From: Brugia malayi
Taxonomy: Eukaryota > Nematoda > Chromadorea > Rhabditida > Onchocercidae
Direction of reading: 5' to 3'
NCBI RefSeq assembly: GCF_000002995.4
Contig: NW_025062475.1
Location: 992,001-1,056,000 of the forward strand
Length of the DNA: 64,000 bases
The notes below the pieces were generated by a model that made no database searches, was not told where the DNA came from, and worked only from the letters and a program-made list of their open reading frames with translations. Both the position numbers and the translations under genes were made by a program. Below, piece after piece: positions 10,627-22,865 of this stretch; position 1 is the first letter of the stretch; every line of letters starts with the position of its first letter.

Positions 10627-13283
10627 ATGGTTATTACAGTACGACTCACGTATGGTACAGATGAGAAACGTCAGACAATACTGCTGCATCGGTTAGTTTT
10701 TCTTCGGCGCCAATTTTCAAATTTTGCTCTATTTTTTCGTCGAGAATCTGACCATATAGAGTTGATTTGTTAGTGTACGGTATGGCAAAATCAAAATTAA
10801 TCCCGATTATTAAATCGGTTATAAACTTCACAGTTAGCAGCAAATTTCTATTCCACATCAACTTATGGAATGTAACTGAATAAATTTTCTTATGTACCAA
10901 ATATTAGTTTTTAACACATTTATTTAATTTTTTTGCTTATATTATCAAGGATTGAATAAGGATGTTAAACATTTAAGTTCTAACTTTCAGATGTAAAGAA
11001 ACTGTAAAGTGAATTCTGTTCAAGAATACTTCTAACATTTGACCACTTGTGCTATAATAAGTTAAAAGCGTCAAAATTTTAATTTAGTAAAGTGTAAACA
11101 ATTTTTAATTTTAATTTAGTAAAAATTGTTTACACTTGTAACATTTAAATTTATCGGTCACATGTATTTCGTATGATAAATCATGGGAGCACAGAAAAGA
11201 AAGAATTTCGATTGAGAGAATAAATTCCAAGAGGAGAAATAAATCTTGCAGTTGTTTCAGTTATTCGTTTTTTATGCAGTAATCTACTTTAAAGCATTAG
11301 AAAACAGATGAATTGTCTTTTTCATTTATTCGCATGAGTACTGCTTTTTATATTGCATTTATTTGATTGTTGAGCTACTAAACAATTAATTAAAGTTGAG
11401 AAAAACTGGAAAATTAAGAAAAGACCAGTGATAGCTGTAATAATTTTGCACTAAAAAGGAAATATTGTTTTCTAAAAAGAAAAGGCGAGAAAATACTTAA
11501 AAAAAGAAAAGGAGAGAAAAGACTTCAAGTTTCGGTATTTTCCAAAATTCTTAGGGTATTAACCTGTAATCTTCGATTTAATACTTTATGTATTTTTTGG
11601 TATTATGGACCTGTTTGTATCTTGATGAGAAATTCACTTTCATTTTTCTTCGAACTTATAGTACGTACAAAATGATTTCAGGGGTTTACCAGTGTCAGCG
11701 TTGTCGAATCGAATGCTTGACAAAATAGTCCATCGTAAACGTGGAGGTGCTCGAAGTACCAAGAAAAAGACGACAAGGTATGTGTGTTGATTTGTATGGT
11801 TCTCTTCCAGTTGTTACAGTTATCCTTCATTTATATTTTGCGAATTACTTCCATCTATATTTTCTTAAAATTATTTCACTTTTGAACTTTTGGGTAGCCT
11901 ATGGTGGATGTTATCGGTTGATTTATTAATTTGGTTTTCAACTAGAATGGTAAATAACGCTTTTCATGTTTCTTTTCCCTTTACAGGAAAGGAAAATCTG
12001 TTGGGAAAGAAACTGAGAAAAGCGATGATGCTTCAACTCACAAAATCACCGAGTATTTTCCGCTTCGTCGAAGCAGTCGAAAAACGGAAAAGCAGCTTGA
12101 AGTGGAGTTTTTTGCTTTTGCATAATTTTGCAGTACTAAAAAAATTTAATTTGTTTATTAGTTCGGCAGCAAATTCAAGACTACAAACTTTTTCTGAATC
12201 AAAATTTTTCTGTTGTTTCGCAGTTTGGAAAATTAGCATTTTCACTATTGTATTTCGAATTTTTCGGATATTTGCAGCAGGAGGAACGTGATGCAATGGC
12301 AAATGCTATTTTAACAGGTAGTAATGAGGAATTCCTTGAAATTTTTGAGTGCGAAGAAAAAGGTCGTGGAATTCGTACCTTGCGGAATTTCCAAAAAAAT
12401 GAGTTTGTGGTCGAGTATAAAGGTAAAATAAGTGTAAATATATTATGAATGTTACAAATTTGCTAAAACTTAATTGATGATGGAGTCTTTTGCATTCATG
12501 GAATAATACATTAGTTGTCTGTTCTGATATCACTTTGGATTACTTTTATCCCAGTTAATTAAAAGCAGAAACAATGGATTTACCGCCGGATGCTAACGTG
12601 CGATTTACGCATAGTTTCAGGTGAAATAATAGATTTGAGGCTAGCAAGGATTCGCGAACGAGAATATGCCAAAGATGATAGCATTGGCTCATTTATGTAT
12701 TTTTTCAAATATCAAAATAAGCAATACTGTGTTGATGCTACAGATGAAACACCTTACAAAGGTCGTCTGATAAATCATTCTGTGATAAGACCGAATCTCA
12801 AAACAAAAGTATGTTTAATATAGAGATTAACCATAAATTCTACTTTCTTCATACTAGTCTTATGACAGTTTTGACATTAGATTAATGATAGTGATTAGGG
12901 AACAATATTAGAATACATCGAGTTTTCATTTTTGATTGCATGAGATCGTTCTATTAAACACCATAAACGTAATATATACTAAAACTAGTTCATTACGTAA
13001 CTACTTAAATTCTCTCTAAACCATCCATATTTGTTATTAAACTAGCACTGTTGTATTTAAAGTAATTATCTATTGCAGCAAATGCTATTATATGAAATTC
13101 GTCCATTTATGATAAGAAAATGAAATAAATCGATATAACGTTAAGGTTATCGAATTGAATGGATCGAAACACTTGATATTGATTGCTAAGCGAGACATCG
13201 ATATTGGTGAAGAATTGCTATATGATTATGGAGATCGAACACCTTGTACTGTTGCAGAAAATCCATGGCTGTTAAACTCGTGA
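10627..13283 (+). CDS. set-1: SET8/PR-Set7-type histone H4 lysine-20 methyltransferase (SET-1)
   Basis: Monomethylates histone H4 Lys20 in the nucleus, affecting chromosome condensation and replication. Secure exons are 11682-11777, 11987-12101, 12278-12422, 12621-12808 and 13146-13283. A tentative first exon at 10627-10691 (starting MVITVRLTYG) joins in phase and gives 248 aa; otherwise the start is ATG 11713 (216 aa). From that start: a basic N-terminus (HRKRGGARSTKKKTTRKGK), a PIP-degron-like motif THKITEYFPLRRSSRK at residues 39-54, then the SET domain. The SET domain shows EEKGRGIRTLRNF, FVVEYKGEII, the substrate-pocket segment YCVDATDET, the cofactor-binding RLINHS and GEELLYDYGDR. Like other SET8 proteins it ends soon after the SET domain (AENPWLLNS) with no post-SET cysteines. 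Position, motifs and length fit the SET8 family; only the 5' end is uncertain. Confidence 0.94.
11091..11136. repeat. Short inverted repeat, 16-bp arms
   Basis: AGTGTAAACAATTTTT (11091-11106) and its exact complement (11121-11136) are separated by 14 bp. If the 10627 first exon is real, this hairpin sits in the first set-1 intron. No function is evident. Confidence 0.7.
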
Positions 13284-15657
13284 TGTTCATCTTTGTGTTG
13301 TTAGGTCTTCATCTTGTTCCGAAAATTATGAAGTCGCTTTAATTTAGAAATTCTATAGAAATTGATGGTTTAATGAATTTAATATTGGATTGATCTTCGG
13401 CGAAGTTTTTGGATATTTGGATTATTTGTAGCTCTGAAGTTTTTTTTTATATGAATTTTTTGCACTGTTCGTTTCCTTTTTTTCGCGTGTAAGACTGCAA
13501 CTTTTTTTTAACAGATATTCGCAAGAAGTAATGTTTGTACTGTAATGATGTATTTCTGATCTCATCGGTTCGCATACTTCACGCGATTTGTGATTGACTA
13601 TTTGTCTGCTAAATTATATGTGATGGACCTTTAAACTGCATTAGTCCAAAGTTTCCATTTTTAGATCAGTGTAATATTCAAGTAACGTTTAAACAATAAG
13701 ACAATTCAGGTAGCGAATGAGCTCATTATTTTGCTCAAATAATCATATGTTTGTATTTTCATGGATGATTATGTAAAATGTTTATTTCCTCCTGGTTGTG
13801 GCAATTCCAGTCCTGTTCCTGGTAAGATCTACGTTTTTTCAATTTTTTTTTTCACTTCCTCTATCAACAACCTACCCAAGAGATGAATTTAAGAAAGGAT
13901 TTTTTAAAAATCAGTTAAAAGTTGGCTGGTATGAGTTTTGTTGATTACTGTGATATTCGGCAAGTATAGTGAACTTCTGCACCGCAATACGTGAACATTT
14001 ATTTTAATATCTAACAGTTTTAAATGTCTTTATGATTTAGTATCCTTTGATTTGTTCAAATATTTTAATTTAGCAACGCCACAGTCTAATTCGCTTTATT
14101 TTTTGGGACGTTTTTGATCTCATTTTTATTTCTCATTCAGTTATTGTTATTTATTCGACACTGTTAGCGTTATCTACCCAACTCCTATAATGATGTTTAT
14201 CAAATTAGCGTAAATGTTTTATCGGTTGTTGTGATTTTTGCAATAGGTTTACTGTATTTTATCTGTTTGTTTTTGTTTTTAGTTATATGAACAATTTTTG
14301 ATTCTTGCAGAAGAATATTTTTAACGAAAAATATTTTTGCTCAGATCTTTAAGTCAGGTACTCTCAATAAGTAAGATTTTTCTCTAGTTAAATGTGAATA
14401 ATAATTGTATTTTCAGCTGCTCATGATCTTTCTTAATTACATCATTATGGTTCTGTAAATTGAAATTGAGTAGTAATTGGCGGTTGTATTGATTTAATTT
14501 TTCTAGATATTTTCTGCGGAAAGTCATATCTGAGTAAAGAACTTACTTTTTCTCATTTTTTTGAATGGACTGGCTTTTTTGATTTGTATATTAATGGTTT
14601 CAAAAATTTGTGCTTTAATTTTTTTGTGCATTGTATTATTTATTCAGTGATAATAAATTTGAGATTACTGAGAAATCGATTTGTTGCGTTAATTGCAATA
14701 TTACCATTTACATATGGCAGATAAGCTGTATGATGTGCAATAAATGCTTACATCTTTAAACTGCTAAAAAAAAAAAAGATTGTGTTTTTAATTTCATTAG
14801 TTATTCAGATTGAAACATTTCATAGAATTTCAGAAATCTAATTATTGAGAATATTAGCAGCTGTGAATATAAGGCGGTTTGTCGGTATCATAATGCATTA
14901 TGGAAATGATTGGAGCTATATGTAATAACTTTTTTTTTTTTTTTTTTAGCACTTCTTACTATTAATACTAATAAATCTAATAATGTTTTACGAAATTTTT
15001 AATTGTATGATAAAAATGAGAATGATGTAACATTGCTAGGGCAATATTAGCGTGAAAGAAAATATAATTGTTGAGATTGAGGGAATCGTTTGTGAAATCA
15101 GTGTAAAACTATGTAACACTGAAATGAATGAGATATATTCAGATTAAACATGAAAGTTTTTGATATCACATATGATAGCTTCTTACTTTTAGATAATTAG
15201 AGTTTTATTTTTTGCATCAAATTCTTATTTTGTAAACGCTAATCATTTGGTGTATCATAAAAGCGTCATGTGAGTAAAACTTGTGTCGAGTTAAAATTAC
15301 CATCATTCACGTAGTACGTGTAAGTTAGTTGTATGTTTGGTAAGTTTACATAATTTGATCATATTATTATATTTTTTTATATTAATGTATGATATCATGC
15401 TACTTTGCATTGAAAATATACTTCATAATAAATATGTTGTTTATAGCTTCTGTCGTAATTTTCATCCTATATATGAGAATTTATGTTATATATGATATAT
15501 AGAAGAATTATTTTATGCTTGTATATATCCGTGTTATGCATCTAATTTTACTTATTATGTTTTATCATATAATTCTTGTTTTTCTTTCCAGATGTTACTT
15601 GGTATTGGCAAATCATTGAGTGCTTATGTTTTTAAAACATCAAATGTTTTTTTATGA
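13284..15657. other. Intergenic region between set-1 and AVL9
   Basis: Contains the set-1 3' UTR (polyadenylation site not fixed) and the AVL9 5' region. Sequence is AT-rich with T-runs (14931-14947) and no open frame or family signature. No RNA gene seen. Confidence 0.6.
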
Positions 15658-18600
15658 ATGGTTAGCTCAATTCTTTACGTTGCGGTCATTGGTTTTCATC
15701 ATAAACGGGGATGTCAGGTAATTGACAAACGATTACTAAAGTAACATTGACTATTAAGTAAATTTACTAAGATTAGTGATTCGATGCGTAAACTCGGTTA
15801 GATCAATGGGTTTAATTGATGCGATCAATGACGAAGATTTGCAGACGAGGTCTATTCATAAGATTAATAAATGAAGTCAAAGAAGCAATTATTTCTCTTG
15901 GTGTTTTTGATAATATAGCTTTTATAAGAATTTCCAATTAAAATTTGTTATGGATTTATAGACTATTAAATTTGAATGCATCGTTAATTAGTTTTTTCAG
16001 ATTGAATATTGTTATCCACCTTTAACAGACCGTGAGGGAGAACTGCCGGCAGCGTGGCAGAATTTACCATCACTTGCACTTCCTGATGGTGCGCATAACG
16101 TTGACAATGGTATGTGAGAAATTTACTTGATAGCTTTTCTCCTTAATTCTGTTATCTTTATCGAATGTTTTAAATGTTTGTTTAATTTCTATGGTTAATT
16201 CTACTATTTCTCATTGCTTGTGACTTGTATTTCATCTCAACTCTCAACTCCACGCTTTTTCGAATTTTTAAAGTTAAATTTTTCTATTTAATGATTTTGT
16301 AAATTCTTTGTATCTGTAACACAGTAGATGAAACTATCTGCAAAAGATGGACAAGGAGGATTCTCTTCTTGCATGTTTTCGATCGATTTTCAGTTACATA
16401 CTATTACTTTTTTTGCATTATTTGTAGAATAAACAATGCGTTATCTGACCTACAAAAAGCTAAAATTTCATATGTTCCGTTCCTTCTTCTTTTAAAATGA
16501 TTTCAGACGTAATATATTTTTTGCTGCCATCATTAGATGATCCGAACCGATCAGTCTTTGGAATTTCGTGTTACCGTCAAATTTCTGCAAAGGTTACTAC
16601 CTTTATCCATTGCTAATATTATTACTCTAACAATCTTTATTACTATATTTCTACCACCATGATAAGTTGCCTTCCGCTTCTCTTATTTTTGTTTTTGTTG
16701 GGGAAAAATTATTTCAATTTTTTTCTGTTTTTTTTTTTGTGGTCTTTAATTCAGTTCAAAATTCTTGCGTTTTAAGGATCTTTTGAATAAATCAACAGAT
16801 GTCACCCGAAGTAGTGTACAGAAGAGTGTTTGCGTTCTATCTCGAGTACCACTTTTCGGTATATTAACAGCTAAGTTACAACTTATTACAAAAGCATATT
16901 TCAACGAAAGGGATTTTGCTAAGGTAAGTTTCAGATTGATTAATCGATTCTTAAAAGTTTGATACATTAGGTTATCATTAGAAACTGGATTTAAGTGTTA
17001 GAATGAGTAATTCTTGAAGAAGGGAAAAATATTTTCTCTGATTGTTAAATATTGAAATGTAACTTTGGAGCAAGCGAGAACTTTTAATGATGAACTGTTT
17101 TAAATATGATTTCTACACTATCACTTTTTGACAGTTTGTAGGTTGACGTGTTATGTCAGCTATATGAAAATCTTTGTGAGATGTTTCCGGATGCGGTAAC
17201 TGATGAGCAAGCTGCAGTAATGGGTATAAATATATTTGTGCTACATTTTTAATATATTTAAGATATAGTTAAGCAGAATATTCGGAAAACTGGTGTTTAA
17301 ATCATTTTGACGTTAGATCCCAATTTTATTTAGTTGAGGCATCAAGGAAGCATTTAAAACTAAATAATGATGTTAGTATACCTATGAAGCACAAAAAAAT
17401 ATTTCTTATTTTCTTCTGCTATGTACTATTTTATTTTATTTTATTTTTTTTCTTTTTTTTTTTAAATTAAATATGGTATGTAAGGTTGAAATATTGCAGA
17501 AACGCAAGAAAAATGATTCATGATTCGTATAGAGCACACACTTCAAAAGTCTTTAAAAAAAGACAAATATTTTTGCAGATATCTCAGTGCAGTCCCTAGT
17601 AACGACATTCAGACATCGTGTATTAGTATTATTCAAATTGTTATTGTTAGAAAAAAAGGTAATTTATTTTGTTCCAGGAAATTTTTGTTTAACTATGATA
17701 TCTGTCATGAATTATTTTAGGGACTATAGGGATAATTTAGAAAATTCAATTATGTTATATAGTCTCATTATTGCTTTTGGATATTGATAGTGATACATTA
17801 AGAAGAAGAAATAATCAGTTAAAGAACGAAAACTATTAATGTATAAGTTTATTTTAAGAAATTCACTGTAGCTTTTTTTAGCATAAAACTTTATTGTTAT
17901 AAAAGGTTAACATTATGTTGAATGATCATATAGTTTGATCTGAGAATTCTATTCTAATCATCTTTTGTTCTCCGGAACTTTTTTTCTTTGCGTTTATCAG
18001 ACATTTTTCAGTTATGAAATTTTTTCTTAAAATATACTTCTGTTTAGGTTGTGTTCTACATATCACCAGTATTTCAATTAAGTCAGTTGATGGTTGCGCT
18101 TACCTCACTTTTCCCACGTAACGTCTTCTTCAACATTATCCTTGTTCACTTTTGACAACATTTTTTTTTTCTGAAATATATTTGTTAATTTACTCATCTA
18201 AATTTTTTAAAGACAATTTTATGAATTTTGGTAATAATTTTTAGTAAACAAGTTTAATAAATTTTTGATTTCCTTTCAAAGTTTTTGATCTACATTTTTA
18301 TTAAATATTTGAACATTTTTTCATCTGAAATAAGAATAATAGCAGTACTTTTAGAGCGATGTTTTCGTTTTTCTAATTTATACATGGTTAACAACTATTG
18401 GATTTTGTTTGTAATAAGTTTATATGTTTTCAATCACATTATACTTTTTTTATTTACCAGTTTGGAAAAGAATAAATGATTTAACATATTTCTAATTTAA
18501 GATTTTTAATTTAGGATTGGTTGAAGAAGGTTTATTCCATGCAGCTGCATACAACCCGAATTCGCAAAAATGTTCAGTTGAGAATAAAACTATAGATGAG

Positions 18601-21398
18601 AATGAAATTGGTAAGGTCGGCATTTAATTAGTATTTATAATTTTATTTCACAGTTTATATTTAATAACATGAAGGTGGATAATAGGTGAAGTGTTTTTAT
18701 GTAACTTTTTGGTATAAAATTTGCATAGCTTTTCGATTTTCTGTTGTAGCAACCAAATTAAGTAATCAAATACAAATTACTTTACATATCTTCTGTTTGT
18801 GGTTTCCATAAGGCTGAATCAACATTACAGATAGTAGCTCAGGCATATTGATTCTGCAAAGTGGAAAAATTAGATTTTCGTCTCTTAGATTCAACATTGA
18901 TTTTTTTCAGTCTTCAAATCTAGATATATCCTTTTAATGTGCTAATGTTCAAGTGATTTTTAACAAAAGGAACTTGACTAAAAGTGCTTAACTGTTGTCT
19001 TTGTATTGTGAGAATATGAATATTTTTTTTAGTTTTGGAAATGGGAGAAGATATATTAGGAAGCAAAGTTCTAGAATTTGGAAATGATGTAATGGTTAGC
19101 GTAAATATAGAAGAGAACCAAGTGAATGAAAATAACCCCGTAGAAGAATTTGTACACAAAGGTTCTGCTTTTAGTACGATTTATCTAACTAAATATCTCA
19201 TTTCATTCGTAATGACATGTTTCTTTTCTGTTAAACTGTTATTTTTTATTTTTAGATTTACTAACATCAGCTGCGGAATGCACGTCCGAAACGCAATCTT
19301 CAACTGATATTAGTGCTGAAAGTTGTTCAAATTTAAAGCGGAAGCAAATATTGGCCACTGATTCATACGGTTTTCCATTAAGTATTTTTACAAAAGTAAT
19401 AATTTTATGTGATGTATGAATTTTGATGTGAGAACATATGAGTTATAATCATAAATGAATCCATTAAATTGCGATTATGAATTTCAGTTATTGAGATTAT
19501 AACTGCAGTTTACAATTTTCTTATTATTTTTTATGAAAAAATGAAGAATATTATTATAGGGTTCATTATTTCATCCTTATCTAAGTATATGCTATTTGGA
19601 TATGATTCGTTCCGATCAAACACGAGCTTACTGCATCGGTGCAACGAATGCTTTATTTGTTCAACGTCGTGATTTGTTGGATGTTATAGTCACTGTAAAC
19701 ATTGCTTGTTGAAAAAAAAAAAGAAAAAAGAAAAAACTGTTGTTATTGCATTTTAGGATTTGGGTTTATCAGGAATATGACTTTTAGTCTACTTCAAAAT
19801 CTTAAAATTTGATTACATCATACTTTTAATATAAACAGTTTGCAAATCCCGACCTATACATAGTAATATGTCAAACGTGTGATTGCATCCTATTAAGCGT
19901 TTGAAAGAAGTTAAGCTTGTTTTACATTTCAAAGTGTAACTGTGATAGTTTACGAGAGATAGCATAAAATGAAATATATGATTAAATGGCTTATATGATA
20001 CAATTTATTTTTTTCTCACATTTGCATCCATGTAATGATGCTATCATCACCAAATTGTTTAAGAAATTTGCTTACATTCACTGAAATCAGCAAAAAAATT
20101 CAGTAAAAGAAAAATGCTATCATTGTGGTATTTGAAATCATTCTTTTTTTTTTTTTTTTTTTTTTTTTGAGTGTAAAAAATTGCAAAATAATTGTCTAAG
20201 GTTGATGATGTTGGCGATGGGAGTATCGATATCGTAGATATTGAATTAAAACGATCGTTGGCATTAACAGCTGCAGATTTACGCTTTATCGATTTTGTAT
20301 TGAAAGAAATGGAAGCAAATGCTAAATCACCAAGTGTGCTTTTTCATACTTCTATATTATTATTTGTTATTAAATTACACTGAATTTTAACAGATAGCAC
20401 TTGTTAGAAAATTTAATAGAAGCATAAACAAATTAATAATAACATTTGATTACTTTATTCGCTTCTTAGATTTTATAAAATTTTTATAATTAATTTAAAT
20501 TTTTACTAATTTCAGGTTGGGAAGGTAGTGATGATTGGATACGATTGCAAATGCAAGCATATCTATTATCACTTATAGCTACTGTTCGTGCTGATTTGAA
20601 AGATTCCTTGGATGATTTCAATGAAGCATTCATAACTGAATGGAAAATGAGCAATAATTATCGTATTTTATCTTGTGGTGACTATCCTGATTTAACATCT
20701 ACCATTCCAGGGTTTGTCTTTGTGTTCTTTATTTATTCTATTATTGTACAAAATGATTAAATAGCTAGTGTTTACCACTTGCTTTATTTTCCATTGTTGA
20801 TTTTGCTTTAAAGAAAAGTAAAATCAACAATAAACGTTTCATTTAAAATGTTAAATCTTTCATAAAGTTTGATGTTTTTGCTGCAAAGCAGATAGTATAA
20901 TTGTTTTTTTTTTTTTTCTTTAAAAAGAGAATGGAATTAAACTATTGAATATACTTTAAGTAGCAAAGATCATCCTTTAAAGCATAAACAAATTTACGTT
21001 TACGTTACTATCATAATTTTCACTGTCATAATTTATTTACTTTTATCATTGCAATAGTTTGTCATTATTCATCATATCAATAATAGCACAAAAAGTTGAC
21101 ATATTTTGAGCTCATCTTAAAATTTTCGTCTTGTAAAGCGATCTTTGATTAATTTAATATTTTGCATAAAAGTTTGAAATTTATTCAAAAGATAAGATTA
21201 TTTGCTTGCAGACATCCATTTGCTGGTGGTCTTGGTATATCGGATGTATTGCTACGTATGGAGCATACAGCTGGCGGTACAGGAAGTGGTCGTCGTGTAG
21301 CATCGGCTGTTGTTAATACCAGTAAATATTTTGCAGATACAAGTACCAAAGTGAAGACAAGTATCACATCATGGTTGAAAGGAACTCGATCGGAATAA
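15658..21398 (+). CDS. AVL9: AVL9 homologue, DENN-family late secretory pathway protein
   Basis: AVL9 proteins act in exocytic transport from the Golgi and in cell polarity; they belong to the DENN superfamily related to Rab regulators. Fourteen exons were traced: 15658-15717, 16001-16109, 16507-16592, 16777-16923, 17142-17223, 17579-17658, 18048-18117, 18515-18610, 19033-19161, 19256-19395, 19560-19694, 20201-20333, 20516-20711 and 21212-21398, giving 549 aa. The human protein is about 100 aa longer; the central region is shorter here. Family hallmarks in order: VIGFHHKRGCQVEYCYPPL at the N-terminus, LPSLALPDGAH, VFGISCYRQI, SVQKSVCVLSRVPLFG, LQLITKAYF, HRVLVLFKLLLLEKKVVFYI, SYGFPLSIFTKGSLFHPYL, YCIGATNALF, TAADLRFIDFVL and SWEGSDDWIRLQM. 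Residues about 245-315 are acidic and poorly conserved. An in-frame ATG-AAT-GGT-TAG just before the start supports ATG 15658. A likely AATAAA polyadenylation signal lies near 21485. Confidence 0.95.
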
Positions 21399-22865
21399 AA
21401 TTTTACCATAGAATAATTTGCATATAATTTTGTTTCCATTTACTAACCAAATACAATTACAAGCGGACATCGTTTTTAGTCGGTAAATAAACAAAGAAAG
21501 TTGAAAAATAATTTGAGGCATATAATTTAATTGTTAAGAATATGTATAGAAGGAAATTGTGATTGAATTAATGATAATAATATAAAAAAATAGGTTTGTT
21601 ATAATATATTCGGATTTAAGCTTTTTTCTTTAATGCTGCAATATGCGTTGGATTTCGTGTTGTGTGCATGAATTGAAATAGATGTCTTGCTTTTTGTTTT
21701 GGTTTGCTGCATCGTATAACTTTTTATCCTTATCATCAATGTTTTGTGAAATGAGAATGAGACGGGAAGTTCTGATAGTTGGAATCATTAATTGACATCA
21801 AAAGTTCATATATAACTATGTTGAATGTGACATTTGGAAATTTAGAATTCATTCGAGTAACTGGACAATGCTGATGTTTCCAATAAAAATATGTATTTAG
21901 GAAACTGTATTTCAAGTTGCAACTTTCAATTTCATAATATGAAATAGTCGCATTTATTTTGATGATTTTTTGATGTTGCAAAGATAAAAGTTGCTATTAC
22001 GAATTTGCATCTTATATCAGTTATCAAATTAACCATAAAAGGTTTAAAATTTCTGCTATATACTATTAAGTGACACTCTTAGTACTAATTAAAAAATTTC
22101 TGATCACTTCTTACATTAGAGCTCAATTTGCAGAATTAAGCAACAGTCAATGGTATTCATTTATAAAATTCAAAGAAGAGCAACAACAACAACACTCGAT
22201 AGAACTTTAGCAAATATGATGCAAGCCTAAAAAGAAATGAATGGGATACAAAGTGAAGATAAAAAGATTAAAATTAAAGTGATTAAAAAAAAGAGTAAAA
22301 TTAAAATGAGATTAATGAGATATTAACCATTTGAGATGGGAAGTATTTGAAAAAACTCTTTTCTGAAATTATCTTTGTGAATGTGCATTGTCAATCTAAT
22401 TCCAGTGTCTTTTTTGCTTCGTATTCTCTTTTTTTTTTTCTTTGTTTTGATTAATTAATGATGAAATACATGAAAAATGAGGAATATTTACCACAATCAT
22501 GGAATTTTCTTAAAAATTTTCAAACTCTTAACAAAATACTATGAAATGTCACAAATTCTTACTGTTAACATCGAGTAAATGTTGACTGCTTTAAGTGTTT
22601 TCAATTTATTTTTAAATACTAAAAAAATTTGTTGAGTTTTTTTAAGTTTTATGTAAAATATAAATTTCAAACAAACCATTTCTCATCTTCATTATTATTT
22701 ACAAATGTGTCGCAATTTTTTGAAATCTGCAATACTTTGTGCTGCTTTATAACTTAGTTTATTTATAAGTATAGAAATGAAGAAATGTGCAAGAAAAATT
22801 TTTAATCCAAGAATAAATATCCAAATGATTGTTGGTGCAAGAAAATATTTATGTTTAAATCACAT
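21399..22865. other. Intergenic region between convergent AVL9 and REV1
   Basis: Holds the two 3' UTRs. Both genes end here, so no promoter is expected. AT-rich, with short A- and T-runs and no coding or RNA signal recognised. Confidence 0.6.

Noticed and set aside
10646..10900. Minus-strand 84-codon ORF
   Set aside because: Overlaps the better-supported set-1 first-exon candidate on the other strand; its tail is low-complexity.
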